Position numbers and translations under genes: made by a program. From assembly GCA_028551475.1 (NCBI GenBank), contig CM052356.1:21913884-21977883 (forward strand): 64,000 bases of DNA. The letters run 5' to 3'. The notes below the pieces were generated by a model. The model saw only the letters and a program-made list of their open reading frames with translations. It had not been told where the DNA came from and made no database searches. This DNA comes from Casuarina equisetifolia (lineage: Eukaryota; Streptophyta; Magnoliopsida; Fagales; Casuarinaceae). This document shows positions 50,931-63,940 of this stretch, in pieces; position 1 is the first letter of the stretch; the number at the start of each line of letters is the position of its first letter.

Positions 50931-53900
50931 TTTTAGATTACTTTTATGAAATCCAAAACGTTTTGCCAAAATATGAACACATACAGTTCATTCTCAAATA
51001 CTCGATAATTCTTCTTTCACTATTATTTTATTTTATTCTATAATTAATTTTTTATCAAGCACATGTTAACTGTTTTATTAAAATAATAAATATTGATATT
51101 TTTCCTTGAAATTGTAAAGCAATTTTTCATAGGTTATAAATAACATTTTAGATGTAGATTCCATTAAAAAATTTCTTGAACTTTAAGCACATCAAAACAC
51201 ACCTCAAATCAAGGTAGTAAATAAACCTATTGTTTTTCTTAATGATCAATTTTTTTTATTGAGTATTTTACATTATTTTCCTTCTTCCAATATTCTCCCA
51301 GTGATTCATTGTCAGGATGTTTTTTCCTTTTTATAATCACCACATGTGAAGAGGTTTTGAAAGCCGCATCTATTTTGTACTTCTCATTTGTCAATGGATA
51401 TGTTTGATTTTGAACTAGCATTAGCTAATTACCTTCCAAACGTCCGTATTATATTAATAGATTTGGATCACCAAGGTCTAACAAGACTCAACAAATGCAC
51501 TTTTTGCCTCAAAGTCCAAAAAATTCGTGAGCAGTGAATGCCATAATTTCTGGAATGTAATAATTGAACAGAAGAGTCTTTCTCAACCTACAACTTGCCG
51601 GACAATTTAGTCTTGTTCGATGGAGACAGCCATCTCTCGCTAGGTCCACAATAATGCAGTGAAATGATCTTCAGTTTTGGACCAAGCTTAGCAACTTTCC
51701 TTACTTGTTATCTTGAAAATCTTATTTCAAATCTTCAAACATTCCATTATCATCCTATAGAATCCAATGGTTGTTTCAGCATTTTATTGGAAGTTTTTGG
51801 TCATGATCTCTAAGAAAATCTCTCTTGTCGTATTCTAAGCAAACTTATAGTTGTTGGATACAATGTCCACATGGTGTTCCCGTACACGAAATCTTGAAAA
51901 GATAGCTACTCTTCCGATATTTTCGTCTCCCATAGGCAAGTACCTTGTCGGCAAGATATTGACTGTGACTCTACATAACCACGCAATCTGGGCTTGATAT
52001 TAATCAATTAGATTTGAGGATTGTCTAATCCTCTTTCCACCTTTCCTAAATATATTATTGAGCTTGTGCAATTTTTCCTGGCTCTTCAAGGGTTCTTTTT
52101 GTGTCCAAGGCCGACATGAACATTAATCAAAGGAGCAGTTCCATCTTAGTCGCAATTGACAGCATCGGTGAATCAAAGTCAAAAGAAAGCAACAATCTTT
52201 CAACTCAAATATAGGACGACAACTTATGCAACCTTGTTTCTCCGCATAATCTCATCTCCAGCCGTCCATCCAATGTCACATTGGATAATGACTTACAAGA
52301 TTGTAGATTGGTATAAGAACAAAGATGACAATGGTTGACAGTACAAAAATGCACTGACACGTAGATAAATATGCTGGATAGAAGATAACAAGTGGATATG
52401 TGCACCATACTTTTCTGATAAAAGCATAGAGTATATAAAAATTGTGAACCATAGCCTAGAATTGATTCTGGCGTGCTTCACTTAAATGTTGATGCAGCAA
52501 GAAGATGATAAATCCTATCCCTTAGCTTTTTTGATCTTTTGCTTTCAAAACTTTTTGTCAAGTTTTTAATTCCATCGATTCTCTTGGCAGCCCATTGTTG
52601 GGATTCTTGGAATACTTGCAAAATTTTTTTTCTTCATTTTTTTGGTGGGGAAATTTATGTAGCTTTTGCTTTACTTGATTGAAGCCAGAAAGAACCGTCG
52701 CAGCGCAACCTTTTGAGTGACAGAAGTGGTTTTCCATAAGAGAAAAAGCATGCAGAGTACGATCGGCCCACTTGAATAGCAAATTGAACAATGAGTAATT
52801 TTTGTACATACAGACATTGTTGGGACGTGGGAGATGGGAATTGGATTGCAATTTCCTCGGCAGTTAAAGGCTTGGAAGGTCTCGCGGGAGATATTTTACC
52901 CATGCCACTTTGGAAGGCACGTATTTTGGAGAGCAACTACTCAAAGTTCAAGCTTAGAGAGAGACCCTTCCAGAGATTCTATTTTCTGCAATACAGGTGC
53001 TGCTCGTCTTTGACGCCTTTCCTTTGTTGGTGAAATGAACGCGATCAAAATGGAGTGGGGCAAAGCACTTATTCTCATTCTGCTTTTGGGGATAGGGAAA
53101 CTAGTCACTCTCTAATCTCTTATAAAAATCAGTCGTTCAAATATTGCAGCTGTGCTTAGAATACCTTTTGACTCATGCAAGGTTGGTCTGATTTTCTTCC
53201 CAAAAGCGATATCTCACCTGAAGTTCATGCACAGTTAAAACACAATTTTTCCGAATCATTTGCAGTTCTTTGTTACTGTTGTAATTATAATCTGTGTCAC
53301 CAACTCCATAATTAACTGTAGACCTGGACGTGTATCCAATTCAACATGTTGGGTGTATGAGAACACGAAAGATGCTTCAGCTTTAAAAACTGTAAAGCAT
53401 ACATAATTGAGGCATTAATTAAAGTTGATAATACTATTCTAGCACCTCCTAAACCTGCCAAGATCGCGTTTCTTGCTGTTAGGTTTGAATTGGGATTTTG
53501 AATGAAAAGGAGCTAACCGAAGTTTGTTTTATTTGTATTAAAAATTAGGTTGTAAAGATGAATTCATATTCTCTTACTGGGACGTGATAAAAAAATGGTT
53601 TTTTGTTATGATATTTCCATCTCTCAAACTATTGTCAATCGGCCTACATCATATTAAGCTCTTCTAGTCCCGCTTACTTCAGGCATGCTTTTAACAAGGA
53701 ATTTTTAGTATTAAACTATTAAAACAGGGGGAAGAAAAAGAGTGTGAAGTTCTACTCCCACCGTTATCATGAACTCCTACTTTGTCTTGATACACGAGAA
53801 AGATGCATGTAATTCTTCAAAGATTAAAAGCGTGATGCAAAGAAAAAGATAGAAATCTCCATAGGCAGCGTAAATTACTTATTTTTATTTTTATTTTAAA

Positions 53901-55604
53901 TTGGGGTATTTCATAATTCGTACTAAAAAAATAAAAGTGGGCACTCCGCTACGAATCTAAACATTAGGGTTCAGCCAATGTTAAGTTTGGTCTAACAGCT
54001 TGGCTGTATCTGCTTGATAAGCATATAGCCTCGCAAACGTCAACCACACAAGATTTAATTAGGGATACTGAGACGATTCTGGTTCTTGGGACTCTAAACT
54101 TGTAAGATGCTTCCAAGGATAGGCAGACTGCTAATTCGTTTGTTTCCAAGTGGATATTGATACACTGATACCGTGTTCCTGGTAGAAAAAACCGTGAAAA
54201 CCCCAATTATTAGGGGGAGCACAAACCGTGGATTGGGCGTATCTAAATTTATCCAATTAGTTCCATTCAGTCATGCTAGATTTAATTAATCATCAACCCC
54301 AAGAAAAAGAAGCCAGATACAGTTGAGGCAAAAGTGTGATTACAATGTCTTATGGATCAAATTTTATTTTACCGGAGATCCTAAACAAAGGAATCCCTTT
54401 CTGGAATTGGCTTCCAGTTGTTTAAGTCAGTCTGTAAATCACATTTACCTAACGAATCCTACCACTTGGTAGGTGTTTAAAGGATTGATTTCGCCCATTT
54501 CTGTAGTTTCTTCTAAGAGCTTCCGTGACAAAGCACCACAAGTAGGTACGGCATCATTACTTTCAGCATCATTGCTTTGAGATTAAAGTAACAAAGAGGG
54601 AAAAAAAAATAGTATATCTTCGAAATTGGACCAAAAGGTGGTCTCACACTAAAAGGATTAATGGTACTCAGTGGTGTAAAATCAAAGGTAAGCCGGGAAA
54701 GAGTCCACGTGTTGATACCTGATTTCACCACCTATTTTTGAAAATAATTATTCCCCTCATTGCTTAATTTACTCAATCGGATCTCCCACTGGGATAATAA
54801 TGAGGAATTTCTTAACTAGGTCAATTTAGAGCTCCAGTGGGGCAATAATTAAGCATCCTGCTATTCTGGAAATGGGTTTGCCATTAAGAAAAGGTAAACA
54901 ATGCTACGCGGCTCGTCTCTCTTGTAACCACGGTTGATGAGTGGTGCTTAGAACTGGCTCCCCCGTGAAGATATTGGGGATCTAATATTCTTTTTGGTCT
55001 TTGTGGAATGTATTGAAAAGTCAGGGATTGGATTTATCTTATTTACAGACATGGGTCTCTTTTAAATAGAGCCAATTTTGCATTTGGTGAAACCCTATGC
55101 TTTAATTATACTTTCTAATGGGGTGTATTATGTTATGAATATTCTTCTAATATGGCAATTTGGCACCCGAATTTGGTCTTCACAACAATGTAGTTTTAAA
55201 CATAAGAGAAGAGTCCTACATATATTGCCAAAAGGAAGAAATGAAAATAAAAAACAAAAGGGTTCGAATTCAGAGGATAAAGAACTTTTAAGATACTCTG
55301 TAAAGATTGAAATGCCTTTATGTAATAACCCTCCTTTCCTGAGTCGTTGGGAACTAAAGACGAGAATAAGATACCGCTTCCCCACCAATTGATGACAATA
55401 ATTTGTGCTAGTGGTGGTGATGGTAGAGACAGGAAGAGCTAAGCCCTTCCCATACCGAAGATAATTTTAATACCGACGAACAAAAGAAGCATTTGACTGA
55501 CTAAACTGTTCGCCTCTCAATGGCTGATACACTCGATGTGCATGTAGGAATGAATAATGAAGGAATCATATTCTCCTTCAATAACGATGGTCGAGAAGCG
55601 ACAC
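50931..55604. other. Long AT-rich intergenic stretch, no supported gene
   Basis: Both strands were read for motif-bearing ORFs or splice-consistent exons and none was found. Minus-strand frames over 51239-51421 and 52558-52936 have no recognisable motif. Around 51400-52150 the sequence has the broken, coding-like texture of an old element, but I could not assign a family. Confidence 0.35.
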
Positions 55605-55837
55605 ACGTGAGAATTTTTGATACATTCAAAGTGGGCTTTCATAGAGATGGATTAAAGTAATGTTTGTATAGCTTTGGGTCTACTATATAAGGCAGGGACA
55701 GATGCAAGAGAAGCACAACCAAGCCATCTCCTTCCCCATCTTTATTCTCCATCAGAAGTTCTTGAGGCTTCTACTCATTCCATAAGGAAGAGTTTCTAAA
55801 AGAAAAGAAGCTTCGGTAAAGAAGGGTGAAAATGAAG
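55605..55837 (+). promoter_or_regulatory. Promoter-like stretch with a two-codon first exon, gene body not found
   Basis: A G-box (CACGTG, 55605-55610) is followed 73 bp later by a TATA box (TATATAA, 55684-55690). Next comes a leader with no upstream ATG, rich in A and CT, and then ATG AAG followed directly by a GTAAGA donor at 55838. A very short coding first exon of this kind is known in some plant families, such as small heavy-metal-binding proteins. I found no matching second exon before the AAP gene. It may instead be an alternative distal promoter for that gene. Confidence 0.4.
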
Positions 55838-57221
55838 GTAAGAATTTCAGACGTTGAATTTGTTTAATCAGTTGTTGGAACTATTTTAGGCGTGCAGAAA
55901 ATTTTGAAGTACTGTCTTTATATCTAATGGTAGGACGTGTGCGACTATCATTTTAGTGCTAAATAGAGAAGCTTATATATATTTATTTATTTTTTCTCCT
56001 CAATATACATCATGATACATAGAGGCCACTAACGGAATCATACGTGGAGTTCAACCACAATGTCATGTCGTATACCATAGGCTAACCCTTGGCTTGCTTA
56101 AAAGCATAAGTTCCTAACGGTGAGTGCAGATAAGGATTGGTCTCATGAAGGGTTTAGGATAGTTTGAAGCATAGAGATTTGGCTGTGTAAGCAAGATAAC
56201 TTTATATATCCTGTGCAAGGAGAACAAAAGCGTAACCTCTGAACACCAAAAAGTTAAAGTTTGCAAGGATGCTGTAAAGCAATGGTAAAGATTGCTGAGG
56301 AATCTCGCTTTAAGCGCGAGGTTCCCCGTTTGTATTCCACCTACTTATTTTAACTGCGTGTACATGGCTAATGAAAAGCAAGAACCAAAAGGTCTAGCGA
56401 AGGGAATCATTGTGATGAAAACTATTTAGGTGTGTGCTCTTCATCAGCCTGAATCCATCCTTATTCTGAGCGAAACCCGAGGATCAAAATCCAAAATCTA
56501 AAGCTTTTCTTGTCTTCAAGCACCCTCCCCCAAAAAAGCAAAAGTTTACTAATTTGTTGCGGATGATCAATCCAAAACCTCATATTCTTTTTCCGATAAA
56601 AGAAAGTAGTTTGTCACTAAATTTAGCTGAAGCAGAATAAACATTCAATGGTTTACTAATAAACGAAAAAGAAACATGGAAAGTGGACTAACAAGTTTTG
56701 GTAATTATCAAACTGAAATATAGTTAATGGAAAACCTAACTTCTCACTATACTAGTTGATACGATATTATCCAGACAAGCTTGTTAGACCTCTCTGATAA
56801 GGGTTTCCAAATATTTCCCTGGAGGAGACAACCTAACTCAAGGGGTGGCTGTCTTACCCGGTCCTTCCCTGCCTTACAAGTGCATTTAAGTCTGTGGTCA
56901 AGGAAAAAAGAACTAAAGTGCATTAATGCACAACTTCCAATTTGTACAGGGTTTAGTAGTGGTCGAAGATTAACCACCTTGTTAGTGTGGTGTGGAAAGA
57001 TTAACTGTAGCATTACTAGAGTATTCAAGCCGGACCACTGCTTTGGTGGGGCAGTTATGCTTTATGTAGGGTCAGGTTGCAGAGACACTGTGAGAGTATC
57101 AACAAAAGAAGAGAGAAATTGCAGCTGCTGCCGGTTTCAGTCAACCTGGTGGGGGTGTGTTTTAGGAACGCGTATAAAAAAGAGTCGGTCGTCCACACGC
57201 GCACTACGGAGTCCAGTAGAT
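55838..57221. other. Intergenic stretch upstream of the amino acid permease
   Basis: No supported gene. A short ORF pair over 56747-57491 on both strands overlaps the permease promoter and leader and has no family features. A small hairpin-like TCTCGCTTTAAGCGCGAG lies near 56311-56328. Confidence 0.4.
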
Positions 57222-57681
57222 CACGTGGGGAAGGCATGGGCTGTGGGGGTTGCTTCCCTTTTGCTTGCTCACAGCCGCTATATAATACCCCATCCCCGTT
57301 CCCCAAATTCAATTCAGTCCTCAACTGCGAAGAGAGTCTCTCAGACACACGCTCAAGTCTCTCTCCCACGCAGCTCTCTTTCAAGCACATCCTATCTTGT
57401 CAGAAGCTGTGGTTCTCTCTGGGTTTCTGTGACTCTTGAGAGGTGTGTCAATCTTCGTGTCAGCTCGACGGGAGTTAACCATCATAACTAGGCTTAGCTC
57501 CAAGAGGAAAAAGACCCATCTCTTGCTTTCTCTTCCCATTGAACTCTTGCTTCAACTTTGCTCGGATTTTGCATTTCTCACCAGCACAAACTTTTAAGTT
57601 CACTTATATAACACCCGTTAGATCTTCTTTTGTATCTTACCCAAAAGGCTTTCCTGTGTTTGGCCTCATTTGATATCAAAG
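57222..57681 (+). promoter_or_regulatory. Core promoter and leader of the amino acid permease
   Basis: G-box CACGTGGG begins at 57222, 56 bp upstream of a strong TATA box (CTATATAATA, 57278-57287). Transcription should start near 57310-57320, giving a leader of about 365 bases rich in C and T. I see no upstream ATG in the leader, so translation should begin at 57682. G-box and ABRE-like sites of this kind respond to light or abscisic acid through bZIP and bHLH factors. Confidence 0.65.
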
Positions 57682-59739
57682 ATGGGTGAGAACGCCGCTT
57701 CAAAGAACCAGCTTCCTCACCACCAAGTTTTCGACGTCTCCGTCGACGTGGCCACACAAGCCGGCTCCAAGTGCTTCGACGACGATGGCCGTCTCAAGCG
57801 AACTGGTAAATCTCACCATATTTTTCCTGTGGTATAACTTGAGAAAGCGTTGTTTTTCGCATTGGCGAGCAAAAGAAGTAATCCTATGGATACCAAGCAA
57901 AACTAGTTTCGTACGAAACGTTTTTGTTCCTACCCACTGACTGTTGTCCTTTACTGTAACTCACGCAACCAGGGACGGTTTGGACTGCAAGTTCTCACAT
58001 AATAACAGCTGTGATTGGTTCCGGGGTTCTGTCGTTGGCTTGGGCCACTGCTCAGCTGGGATGGGTTGCTGGTCCAGCTGTGATGTTCTTGTTCTCCTTT
58101 GTGACTTACTACACTTCCACACTCCTGGCTGCCTGCTATCGCACCGGCGACCCTCTCACCGGCAAAAGAAACTATACCTACATGGATGCTGTTAGATCCA
58201 GCCTAGGTAAAATTTTACTATTTTTGACTTTTCCATATCAAATTAAAGAAGCAGTTGCTTTTCTTAAAGTTCTGGGTCTCAATATTTTTATTTTTCTTGT
58301 GGATTTAATCTGTAGGAGTAGGAAAGGTCAAAATATGTGGGCTGGTTCAGTACCTGAACCTTTTTGGAGTTGCCATTGGTTACACAATAGCTTCATCCAT
58401 AAGCATGATGTAAGTTTGAAATCATACATACAGAAATTTTGGTTATTGATGTACTGGTTCTGGGGACTCCCTGGGGCCTAATGAGTCATTTCGGTCATGG
58501 TCAAACAGGGCAATCAAGAGGTCCAACTGCTTCCACGACAGCCACGACAAAGATCCATGTCACATGAACAGCAACCCATACATGATTGCGTTTGGCGTAG
58601 TTCAAATAATTTTCTCTCAAATTCCAGACTTCGATCAATTGTGGTGGCTCTCCGCTGTTGCAGCTGTTATGTCCTTTACTTATTCAACCATTGGTCTTGC
58701 ACTTGGAATCCTTCAAGTAACAGGTCCAAAGAATCTTTTTTAATTCTATACCTTTTCCATTTCAAAATCTTAGAAGTTGGAAGAAATGAAATTATTTGTT
58801 GAAAAACTGACTTGGGTTTTCTTTTTTCTTGCTCATTTACCAGAAAATGGAAAAATCAGGGGAAGTATGACTGGTATAAGCATTGGCACGGTGACACAAA
58901 CCCAAAAGATATGGAGGAGCTTTCAAGCACTCGGAGACATAGCTTTTGCATACTCTTACTCCATCATCCTTATTGAAATTCAGGTACAAATTTATGGGCC
59001 ACATTTGTATTTTATTAGAGTTACGTATATGCGGTGTTAGGTAGAATTTGCCATATGTTGAACTCACAAATATGGTGTAAAACAGGACACGGTCAGGTCC
59101 CCACCGTCAGAGTCCAAGACAATGAAGAAGGCCTCTCTACTTAGCGTTTCTGTCACAACCATTTTTTACATGCTTTGTGGCTGCATGGGTTATGCTGCTT
59201 TCGGAGACAACTCCCCTGGAAACCTCCTCACTGGTTTCGGCTTCTATAACCCATATTGGCTGCTTGACATAGCAAATGCTGCCATCGTAATCCATCTTGT
59301 TGGTGCATACCAAGTTTATTGCCAGCCCCTTTTCGCTTTCATTGAAAAAGCAGTATCAAATAGATACCCAGATAGTGATTTTATCACCAAGGACATCATA
59401 ATCCCGGTCCCGGGTTTCCGCCCCTACAAACTCAACCTCTTCCGTCTGGTTTGGAGGACAATTTTTGTGATAATAACCACTTTGATATCAATGCTTCTAC
59501 CATTCTTTAACGACGTGGTTGGACTTCTTGGAGCTTTGGGTTTTTGGCCTCTCACAGTTTACTTCCCCGTGGAGATGTACATAGCACAAAAGAAGATACA
59601 GAAGTGGAGCACAAGATGGCTTTGCCTTCAAATCCTCAGTGTCGCGTGTCTCATCATTACCATAGCCGCTGCTGCTGGCTCAGTTGCCGGTGTTGTCCTT
59701 GATCTCAAGACTTACAAGCCCTTCGGATCCATCTACTAA
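57682..59739 (+). CDS. AAP3: Amino acid permease, AAP2/3/4 type
   Basis: Six exons, 57682-57805, 57973-58206, 58316-58409, 58509-58723, 58844-58983 and 59086-59739, phase-consistent, give 486 codons. The protein aligns along its whole length with plant AAPs of the AAAP family. Landmarks are [52 protein letters not shown]-like [123 protein letters not shown] and [17 protein letters not shown]. About ten to eleven membrane helices are expected. Family knowledge: plasma-membrane proton symporters for neutral, acidic and, in AAP3/AAP5, basic amino acids, often in phloem. AAP3 is the closest by memory; AAP2 or AAP4 remain possible. The 3' untranslated region runs to about 59.98 kb. Confidence 0.95.
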
Positions 59740-60013
59740 GTTGAAGTTCTTTTGTCAAGACCATTGATGAACAGTACTGAAGCAATGAAGGGCTGCTCAA
59801 TATAGGATTTCAATTGTTGTTAATGTTCGTAACAACCTTAGATGGGTGTTATTAATTGTCATGATGGTTGCTTAGTAGACTGGTGTTTGTTTTTAATGTT
59901 TTCAAGGAAACAATGGCAACTCCTTGTATGTATGTATCTGGTTTGACATCAAGTTTCTATCCGAAATACATAATCCTCTATTTTCCGCTGCAAAACGAAG
60001 AACACAAGCAAAT

Positions 60014-60096
60014 CTAGTTCATTCGCGGACAACTATATCGCCAAAGCTAGTTCATTCCCAGACAACCATATCACCAAAGCTAGTTCATTCGCAGAC
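60014..60096. repeat. Minisatellite, 33-bp unit, 2.5 copies
   Basis: Copies start at 60014, 60047 and 60080 with CTAGTTCATTC, then GCGGACAACTATATCGCCAAAG or close variants; the third copy is partial. It lies just beyond the 3' end of the permease gene and may fall within a long 3' untranslated region. Confidence 0.85.
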
Positions 60097-63000
60097 CCCT
60101 GTTCTTCCTTAATATCTAGGTTCAATCATTCCTTCCATGAAATGAACGATTTATATGATGTTGTTACAGTAAGTGCACGTAACAAGTGAGGAATATAATT
60201 CCAGCTACTAATTCGTAGTCTAAAGGTGATCCTGAATCCATCTATTCATCAAAGAATTTGAATGCGCACAGTAACATCCCATCATGTAAGGCCAAAGGGG
60301 CCCGTCCCACCATAGACTTCCAACGTATACATGTGTCAGAATTGGTAAGTTCATAAGCACCATCGAAAGTGCATATTATAGTTCACCACCATCAAATATG
60401 GGAAGCTAGACAATCAAGAACATGCCATCCCTACCCATCAATGCGCAATTCTATCTGAAAGAAAGTGACTTATCATGAGGCCAAGTAATCTCCAGTGGAG
60501 TTTGAGCGACCGAACCAGTTAGCTTAAGATCTTCGGAATCAAAATGATAAAGTTTACTGGAGTGTCCAAGATCTAAACAGTAAAATACGCGTCTGCTTCG
60601 GCTTCTATTAACCATCAATCGAAAACAGAAGCCCCACCACCACCATAGTTTGTGGTGGTGTAGAAGAATGTTCTCGAAAATGAAATCCATGGATGCAAAA
60701 ACAGAATCCTGAGAATATTTTCCGTTTAGGGAAGAAGTTTCCGATAGACAGAATAGCCCAGGTTAATTGTATGAACAACTTGTAGTGCGGTAGCGCACAC
60801 ACGAAGACCTGAAAGAAGGTGCGAAATTAAAGGAAGACGATGACAGAAAAAGGAGCCGTTCACGCGAGTGCTAGATCTTGAAACATGCACGGCACTACGG
60901 ACCGCACCCCATGTTCACTGGAAGTTGGTAGTTCTAGTGCCGGCCCCATGATTTTGGAAAGAATGATTGTATAACATTTACCTTCTAATGTCATTGAGTG
61001 GAAGAAACGGCGAATCAAGAGAAAGTTTTTTTGTCTATAATTTTATCTTTGCTTATCCCTCACAACATTCTAAATCATAATTAGCATGGTTGACCCAGAT
61101 TAATTTGGAAAAAAAAGAAAAGGCTACTTTACTCTCAAAGCTGGTTTAAATCAATTATCCCTTGAGATCCTAAATTTTTACTATTAATTTTATGCCTTCT
61201 GATCAAATTTCGAACAAATCATTCAGTAAAATCTCTCGTGAAAATTTAACATAAAGGCATATAAAAGAAGAGCAAAACTTTAAAGAGAACGAAGGTGAAG
61301 GAGGCTGAGGTCTACACTTTCCCTTAGAGCTTCGAGGGGGTAAAGCTGTTGGGTGGATTGAGTGCATACCCCCCTTTCCTTGGGTGGTGGCATCTGCACC
61401 AATCGAGGAGGCGGTGTAGCTTTCTTCCTCCTCAACTTTTGCTTCTATTTTTCTTTATTTGATATTTCTTTTCTCTTGTTGGTTAAAATAAAATGTCCCT
61501 CAGCTGCCAAGAAACCTAGACTTGGTAGTAAGTTCATGAGTATTTCATTGTACTGTAACATCGCACCATGCTTTTGAACCAATGTTTTGATGCTCAGTGT
61601 ACACTTTAGACAACCTCACGTTGCTGGCATGCCCTTATGTCTTACTTTTTCAACTACTTTTGGGGCTGCCACACTGCAACCATCTCGCCTTTGAGTTACA
61701 GCACAAGTGACACTTCTAAAACACCACCAATTATTCACGAATCCAGAGGTTCTCTCTAGTGTTAATGTCTCCAGCAATGTTCCCCTCCATGGTGAAAACA
61801 CACACACTGAACTCATGTCGTGATCCCAGTTCGTAGGCCTAACCTCAGAGCAGAGCTTATGGTGCTCCTGCTAGTTGATATATTCTCTGCACGTTTCCCA
61901 TGCACTGCAGAAGGATGATACGGGCAGACATGTCTTATCCCATGATAAGGCTCCATTTCATAAACAAAATGACAGGGGGGAATTATGAAATATTTATATG
62001 GGTATCATCACGTTTAGCTCTTGGGATCACCTTCTAAACATAGCTTCTGCAATGATATACGTGCATGTGCCGGGGCTGTCCAATTTGACCCAAAAGATAG
62101 AAATAAAGTGAAGCTGCATATAAAGATATGATATTTTAAACCCTATATCGCTTCAGATCTCAATTGAAAATAAATTGTATTGATTGTGGTTGAAGAGGCG
62201 GTAGTGGAGAAAGTTGGCCAAGACCCGCCGCCAAAGGAGGAATGTGGAGCGCAAGTGGTGGGGCTTTCCGGTCACAATCAGGATGTCGTCGAGGAATTGT
62301 CCGTTGGATTTTCACTTAAGGTGCAAGCATGTGACCCGTAGTGGGTTGTTGCCTTTGATGGTGGGGTGGGCTTTTTCCAGGAGATACCTCCCTTTTAGCC
62401 TAGAAAGATGGTAAAAAGTGTTTTGCGCCTTCTTTCTTTCAACTATAATTACGTATCATTAGTGGAAAAGCACAGAAGAATCTCCAAGATTCATGGGAAA
62501 GCTAAAATTTCTTTCACAATTTATTTAAGGTTTCCCATTTGGATGTGTTAATGGAAGAACAAAGACAAAGCAAGGGTGATGATGACCCAGTATAGCCCAA
62601 CTTGTATTCGATTTTTATGCTTTCAACAGTGGTATGGGTCTAGTTTATTAGAGTGGAACTAAATGGAGCATTGACTGACCATTAGTGATGCAATATAGTC
62701 GCACATATGGGTAAAAGCAACTAGTTATAGGAAATTCATTGGAGAAACTTCCATCACATCTTGTGATTCCACCATCTCTTTCCTACTAGCAAATATACAA
62801 ATGTAGAAGAAATAAGTGACGAATTCAAGTTCCAAGATTGAAGATTTTTATTTATTTCAAAGTTCATGCCATTTACTATTGCTCCAATGCTAGTGGACTA
62901 AATGGATATATAAGTATGTCTTTTGACAGTTCTTAGTTTGTCCGTAACATTTGTGGTTGTGCCAATAATGGTAATGAATTTGTAGATTGCTATATAAGAA

Positions 63001-63848
63001 ATATCAAAATATAATTTTGATTCTTAAGTTATATATAGAATTCAATTCTTACTCCTAAAAGACTTTTTTTTCTTCTTCTTTTAGCCATCAAAATTTGGAA
63101 TAGAAAAATCATGTCATAGTCCTTCTGTGATTTAGTAATTTTGACGAAGATATTTTGTGTAATGAAAAAAATATTTATTTTTCTAGATACTTGTAAATCA
63201 GAAGATCAAATTTCAATCCTGAGCATTAGAATTAATAAATAATAAAATAATAAAATATAAAATTATACATAAAAAAAATTTGTAGTTTGATTACCATAAC
63301 TCCATACCGGGTGTGGTTAGCCATTAAAATATGTATGTACATCATTTTTTACATACACTTCGTTGATTTTATTTATTTTATTATTTATTTATTTAATTTT
63401 CATTTCATTCAAGTTAAAAAACATATGAGTTTCCGTAATACTTAAAGAATCAATATCCTTCAAATTGATACTTTTTAGAAGACAAAAGACCAAACTTATA
63501 AAATATAACTAAACTGACTGAAATTAGTGGGTTGGAGGCAGTTGGTTGTGCTGGTTGGAAGCCTATTGAATTTTGGATGAAGGCGTGTTTTAACTTTTGG
63601 GACTGAAAGTTTTGGATGAAGGCGGTTTTTATCAGTAAAATTCTTTCGAAGTTTTAGGCATTAACAACTGTTTTCAAGTTTTGGACACTAAAGCCCATCA
63701 AAGACTTTTGGGCAAGAAAACCTGTAAAATTTTCTTTTAGATTGGTCTTTTTTCATGCCCAAGCCCGTTTCTTCATATCGGGCAAGAACTTGCTTCTTCA
63801 TGTTACACTGCCTCTTCTAGACTGAGCCCCTAACTATAGATTGGGCTA
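60097..63848. other. Gene-free right end
   Basis: A minus-strand frame at 60451-60690 and its neighbour at 60608-60802 have no recognisable domain. A run of CACCACCACC with its reverse complement lies near 60636-60660 and could form a small hairpin. The stretch 61290-62420 is G/C-richer with several broken frames on the plus strand, possibly an old element. From 62.8 kb on it is very AT-rich. No gene can be supported. Confidence 0.4.
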
Positions 63849-63940
63849 CATCTTCTGAACTAGGCTGCAACTCTTCAAGACTGCTGTTGCCTTCGTTGAA
63901 CTTCGAACATCTTCTGGACTGGGTTGCAGCTCTTTTGGAC
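63849..63940. repeat. Short imperfect direct repeat, 59-bp spacing
   Basis: CATCTTCTG(A/G)ACT(A/G)GG(C/T)TGCA(A/G)CTCTT starts at 63849 and again at 63908. Related TGGGCTACA and TCTAGACTGAG phrases lie around it. Probably the edge of a repeated element that continues past the window. The last bases to 64000 hold nothing else recognisable. Confidence 0.45.

Noticed and set aside
51239-52936. Coding-like texture on the minus strand suggesting an old mobile element
   Set aside because: I could not recognise any reverse transcriptase, integrase or transposase motif, so no family is claimed.
56300-56335. Possible tRNA gene
   Set aside because: There is a short stem and a GGTTCCCCG phrase, but no matching acceptor, D arm or box B. 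It does not fold as a tRNA.
60451-60802. Two overlapping minus-strand ORFs rich in H and W
   Set aside because: Translation of a CACCACC tract. No domain or splice support.
61362-62414. Plus-strand ORFs in a G/C-richer stretch
   Set aside because: Frames are short and unrelated and no motif was recognised. An old element is possible but unproven.
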